64,000 bases of DNA from an uncultured Phocaeicola sp. (GTDB lineage: Bacteria > Bacteroidota > Bacteroidia > Bacteroidales > Bacteroidaceae), in the NCBI GenBank assembly GCA_948956705.1, contig CARCZS010000002.1, positions 62,001 to 126,000 on the forward strand. The letters run 5' to 3'. The position numbers and the translations under genes were made by a program. The first letter of the stretch is position 1, and each line of letters begins with the position of its first letter. This document shows, in pieces, positions 62,155 through 64,000 of this stretch. The notes beneath the pieces were generated by a model. It saw only the letters and a program-made list of their open reading frames with translations, made no database searches and had not been told where the DNA came from.

Positions 62155-62162
62155 CAAATATA
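62155..62162 (-). promoter_or_regulatory. -7 element of the secDF promoter
   Basis: Read on the minus strand, TATATTTG lies 58 bases before the secDF start codon. No good -33 element is seen at the usual spacing. Confidence 0.5.
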
Positions 62163-62223
62163 GTTTTTTTTTCACATTCGCACGGCATGAAACACAAATA
62201 TTTGAATTTCAAACAAGAAAAAA

Positions 62224-62248
62224 GGCTGCAAAAGTATATTTCGCAGCC
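62224..62248 (-). terminator. Terminator of the M3 peptidase gene
   Basis: GGCTGC (62224-62229) pairs with GCAGCC (62243-62248), and the minus-strand transcript then has a T run (AAAAAAG on the plus strand). It ends the gene that starts beyond the window. Confidence 0.75.
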
Positions 62249-62274
62249 TAATTTATTCTATTTCATGGGGTATT

Positions 62275-64000
62275 TTATTTCAGTCCTCTGTTTTTAAGCA
62301 ATGGTTCCAAGCTCGGTTCGGCACCGCGGAACGTTCTGTAAAGCACCATAGGATCTTCTGTTCCACCCTTTTCCAGAACATTCCGGCGGAAAGAGTCTGC
62401 GGTATTTTTATCGAACAATCCATGTTCCTTGAAAGCTTCAAAGGCATCTGCGTCCAATACTTCCGCCCACAGATAACTGTAATATCCGGCAGCATAACCG
62501 CTAAGAATATGGTTGAAGTAGGTGGCACGATAACGGGGTGCGATTTCAGGAATCAAGCCCAGCTTGTCCATCACCGTCTTTTCAAAGGCCACTACATCCA
62601 GATTTTCGGTGTCGGTCAGATTATGCAATTCCATATCGAGCAAGGCGGCTGCCAACAGTTCGGTTGTCATAAATCCCTGATTGAAGGTATCTTGGTCCTG
62701 TATCTTCCGAATCAATTCATCGGGAATCACCTCACCAGTCTTATAGTGCTTGGCATATACCTTCAGCACTTCCGGCTCCATAGCCCAGTGTTCCATTATC
62801 TGCGAAGGCAGCTCCACAAAGTCCTGAGCTACATTCGTACCCGATACGCCCAAATAGTTACATTTGGTCAGCATTCCGTGAAGAGCATGTCCGAATTCGT
62901 GGAACATTGTCTCCACTTCGTCCAGTGTCAGCAACGAAGGCATATCGCCTGCGGGCTTTGTAAAGCTGGCCACATTATAAATCAATGGCCGCACATCGCC
63001 TGCCTGCTGGCGGAAGTTATCCATCCAAGCTCCCCCACGCTTGCCTGCACGAGGGAAATAATCGGCATAGAACAACCCCAAATAAGAGCCGTCGGCATCT
63101 TTCACCTCATAAACCTTCACATCCGGTTCGTAAACAGGAATATTATTCAGTTCTGTCAAAGTAATGCCATACAATTGATTGGCAACATAATACAAACCGT
63201 TGCGCACATCATCCAAACTGAAATAAGGCTTGATTTCATCCTCATTCAGATTATATTTCTGTTGACGAAGTTTTTCGGCATAATACCACCAGTCCCATGC
63301 GGCAAGCTTCTCTCCTTTTCCTTCTTTATCCATGATTTTCTGCAATTCGGCAGCTTCCGCCTTTGCATTTTTCAAGGAATATCCCCACAGATTATTCAAG
63401 AAATCCATCACTGCCTTAGCGTTCTTTGCCATATTCTCATCCAACACGAAATTGGCATAGCAATCAAAGCCTAACAAATTGGCTTTCTCTAAGCGTAAAG
63501 AAATAATTCTCTTCAGAATCTCTTTATTATCGTTGGCATCCCCATTATTGCCGCGATTGACATAGGCCTCATAAATATTCTTTCTCAGCCCGCGGTTGTC
63601 GGCATACTGCAATAGCGGCAAACGGCTTGAGTTCTGCAAGGTAAACAGCCACTTACCTTCTTTTCCGGCAGCCTTGGCCTCTTCCGCCGCACCTGCTTTT
63701 ACCCATTCCGGCAATCCTGCCAGTTCTGCTTCGTCCTCTATAACCAGCTGGTAAGCATTATTTTCATTCAAGACATGATTGCTGAACGTAATAGCCAGTG
63801 TAGACAGTTCTTTATTTATCTCCCTAAGACGGTCTTGCTTCCCAGCATCCAATCCTGCGCCCGCACGCACAAACGCTTTATAATATTTATCCAAAAGGCG
63901 ATGTTGCTCTGTGGTCAGCGTTATTTTGCCTTCTTGCTCCTGTTGCTGCACAGCAGCCACACGCTTATATAAATCCTGATTCAGATAAATATTATCATTA
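62275..64000 (-). CDS. dcp: M3-family dipeptidyl carboxypeptidase, 5' end outside window
   Basis: The visible part is about 575 residues and the frame stays open to the window edge (NDNIYLNQDLYKRVAAVQQQ), so the start lies outside. It carries the zinc site HEFGH with a later third ligand region, in the MFHEFGHALHGML segment. Dcp-type enzymes release C-terminal dipeptides from peptides. The GTG near 63960 is internal, not a start. Confidence 0.9.
   Translation of the reverse strand, partial: NDNIYLNQDLYKRVAAVQQQEQEGKITLTTEQHRLLDKYYKAFVRAGAGLDAGKQDRLREINKELSTLAITFSNHVLNENNAYQLVIEDEAELAGLPEWVKAGAAEEAKAAGKEGKWLFTLQNSSRLPLLQYADNRGLRKNIYEAYVNRGNNGDANDNKEILKRIISLRLEKANLLGFDCYANFVLDENMAKNAKAVMDFLNNLWGYSLKNAKAEAAELQKIMDKEGKGEKLAAWDWWYYAEKLRQQKYNLNEDEIKPYFSLDDVRNGLYYVANQLYGITLTELNNIPVYEPDVKVYEVKDADGSYLGLFYADYFPRAGKRGGAWMDNFRQQAGDVRPLIYNVASFTKPAGDMPSLLTLDEVETMFHEFGHALHGMLTKCNYLGVSGTNVAQDFVELPSQIMEHWAMEPEVLKVYAKHYKTGEVIPDELIRKIQDQDTFNQGFMTTELLAAALLDMELHNLTDTENLDVVAFEKTVMDKLGLIPEIAPRYRATYFNHILSGYAAGYYSYLWAEVLDADAFEAFKEHGLFDKNTADSFRRNVLEKGGTEDPMVLYRTFRGAEPSLEPLLKNRGLK

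Noticed and set aside
62422..63474. A 350-residue plus-strand open frame inside the M3 peptidase gene
   Set aside because: It runs antisense to a clear peptidase with the HEFGH motif and has no recognisable domain; it is a shadow of the real gene.

Overview
The window looks like Bacteroides or a close relative. The evidence is TAnnTTTG-type -7 promoter elements, a fused SecDF, a GH29 fucosidase, and the threonine-degradation pair kbl/tdh. Positions 1 to about 53,541 are most of a tailed prophage whose left end lies outside the window. Positions from about 53,542 to 64,000 are ordinary host chromosome. The boundary is marked by a tRNA 3'-end-like fragment (53,505-53,541), a candidate attR. No integrase or clear lysogeny repressor is visible, so both are probably to the left of the window.

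Prophage layout: (1) 80-7492, early operons: two regulators, an SbcC-like ATPase, RecT, an MBL-fold protein, a NinB-like protein, and a gene (5601-6230) carrying a diversity-generating retroelement variable repeat. (2) 7540-13326, replication and nucleic-acid metabolism: replisome-organiser-like protein, DnaC-like loader, ParB-like protein, RlmN-like radical SAM enzyme, RuvC-like resolvase and small proteins. (3) 13411-22342, membrane protein, ParB-DUF4417 fusion, zincin, terminase, portal, and a gpF/gp7-like head protein with a C-terminal ADP-ribosyltransferase domain. (4) 22386-28079, a minus-strand accessory island with an ADP-ribosylglycohydrolase, an orphan C5 methyltransferase, a Tad2/DUF2829-like small protein and about a dozen small unknown genes, many with strong Shine-Dalgarno sequences. 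(5) 28536-47417, capsid and tail genes, including a -1 frameshift tail chaperone pair, an 1803-residue tape measure protein and an 1801-residue tail-tip protein. (6) 47496-50677, the DGR cassette: adhesin with VR1, TR and reverse transcriptase. (7) 50640-53241, late and lysis genes.

Three findings stand out. First, the DGR appears to have two targets: VR1 next to the TR, and a 112-bp VR2 about 43 kb away in an early-region gene. Each differs from the TR almost only at TR adenines. Second, eight copies of a 17-bp palindrome (TGYGTT-N5-AACRYA) sit before operon starts throughout the prophage, including the DGR operon, which suggests one phage regulator controls them. Third, an ADP-ribosyltransferase domain and an ADP-ribosylglycohydrolase lie tail to tail, a possible phage-encoded writer/eraser pair.

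The host flank encodes GH29 alpha-L-fucosidase, divergent kbl and tdh, a PfkB-family (KDG-kinase-like) sugar kinase, SecDF and a truncated M3 peptidase.
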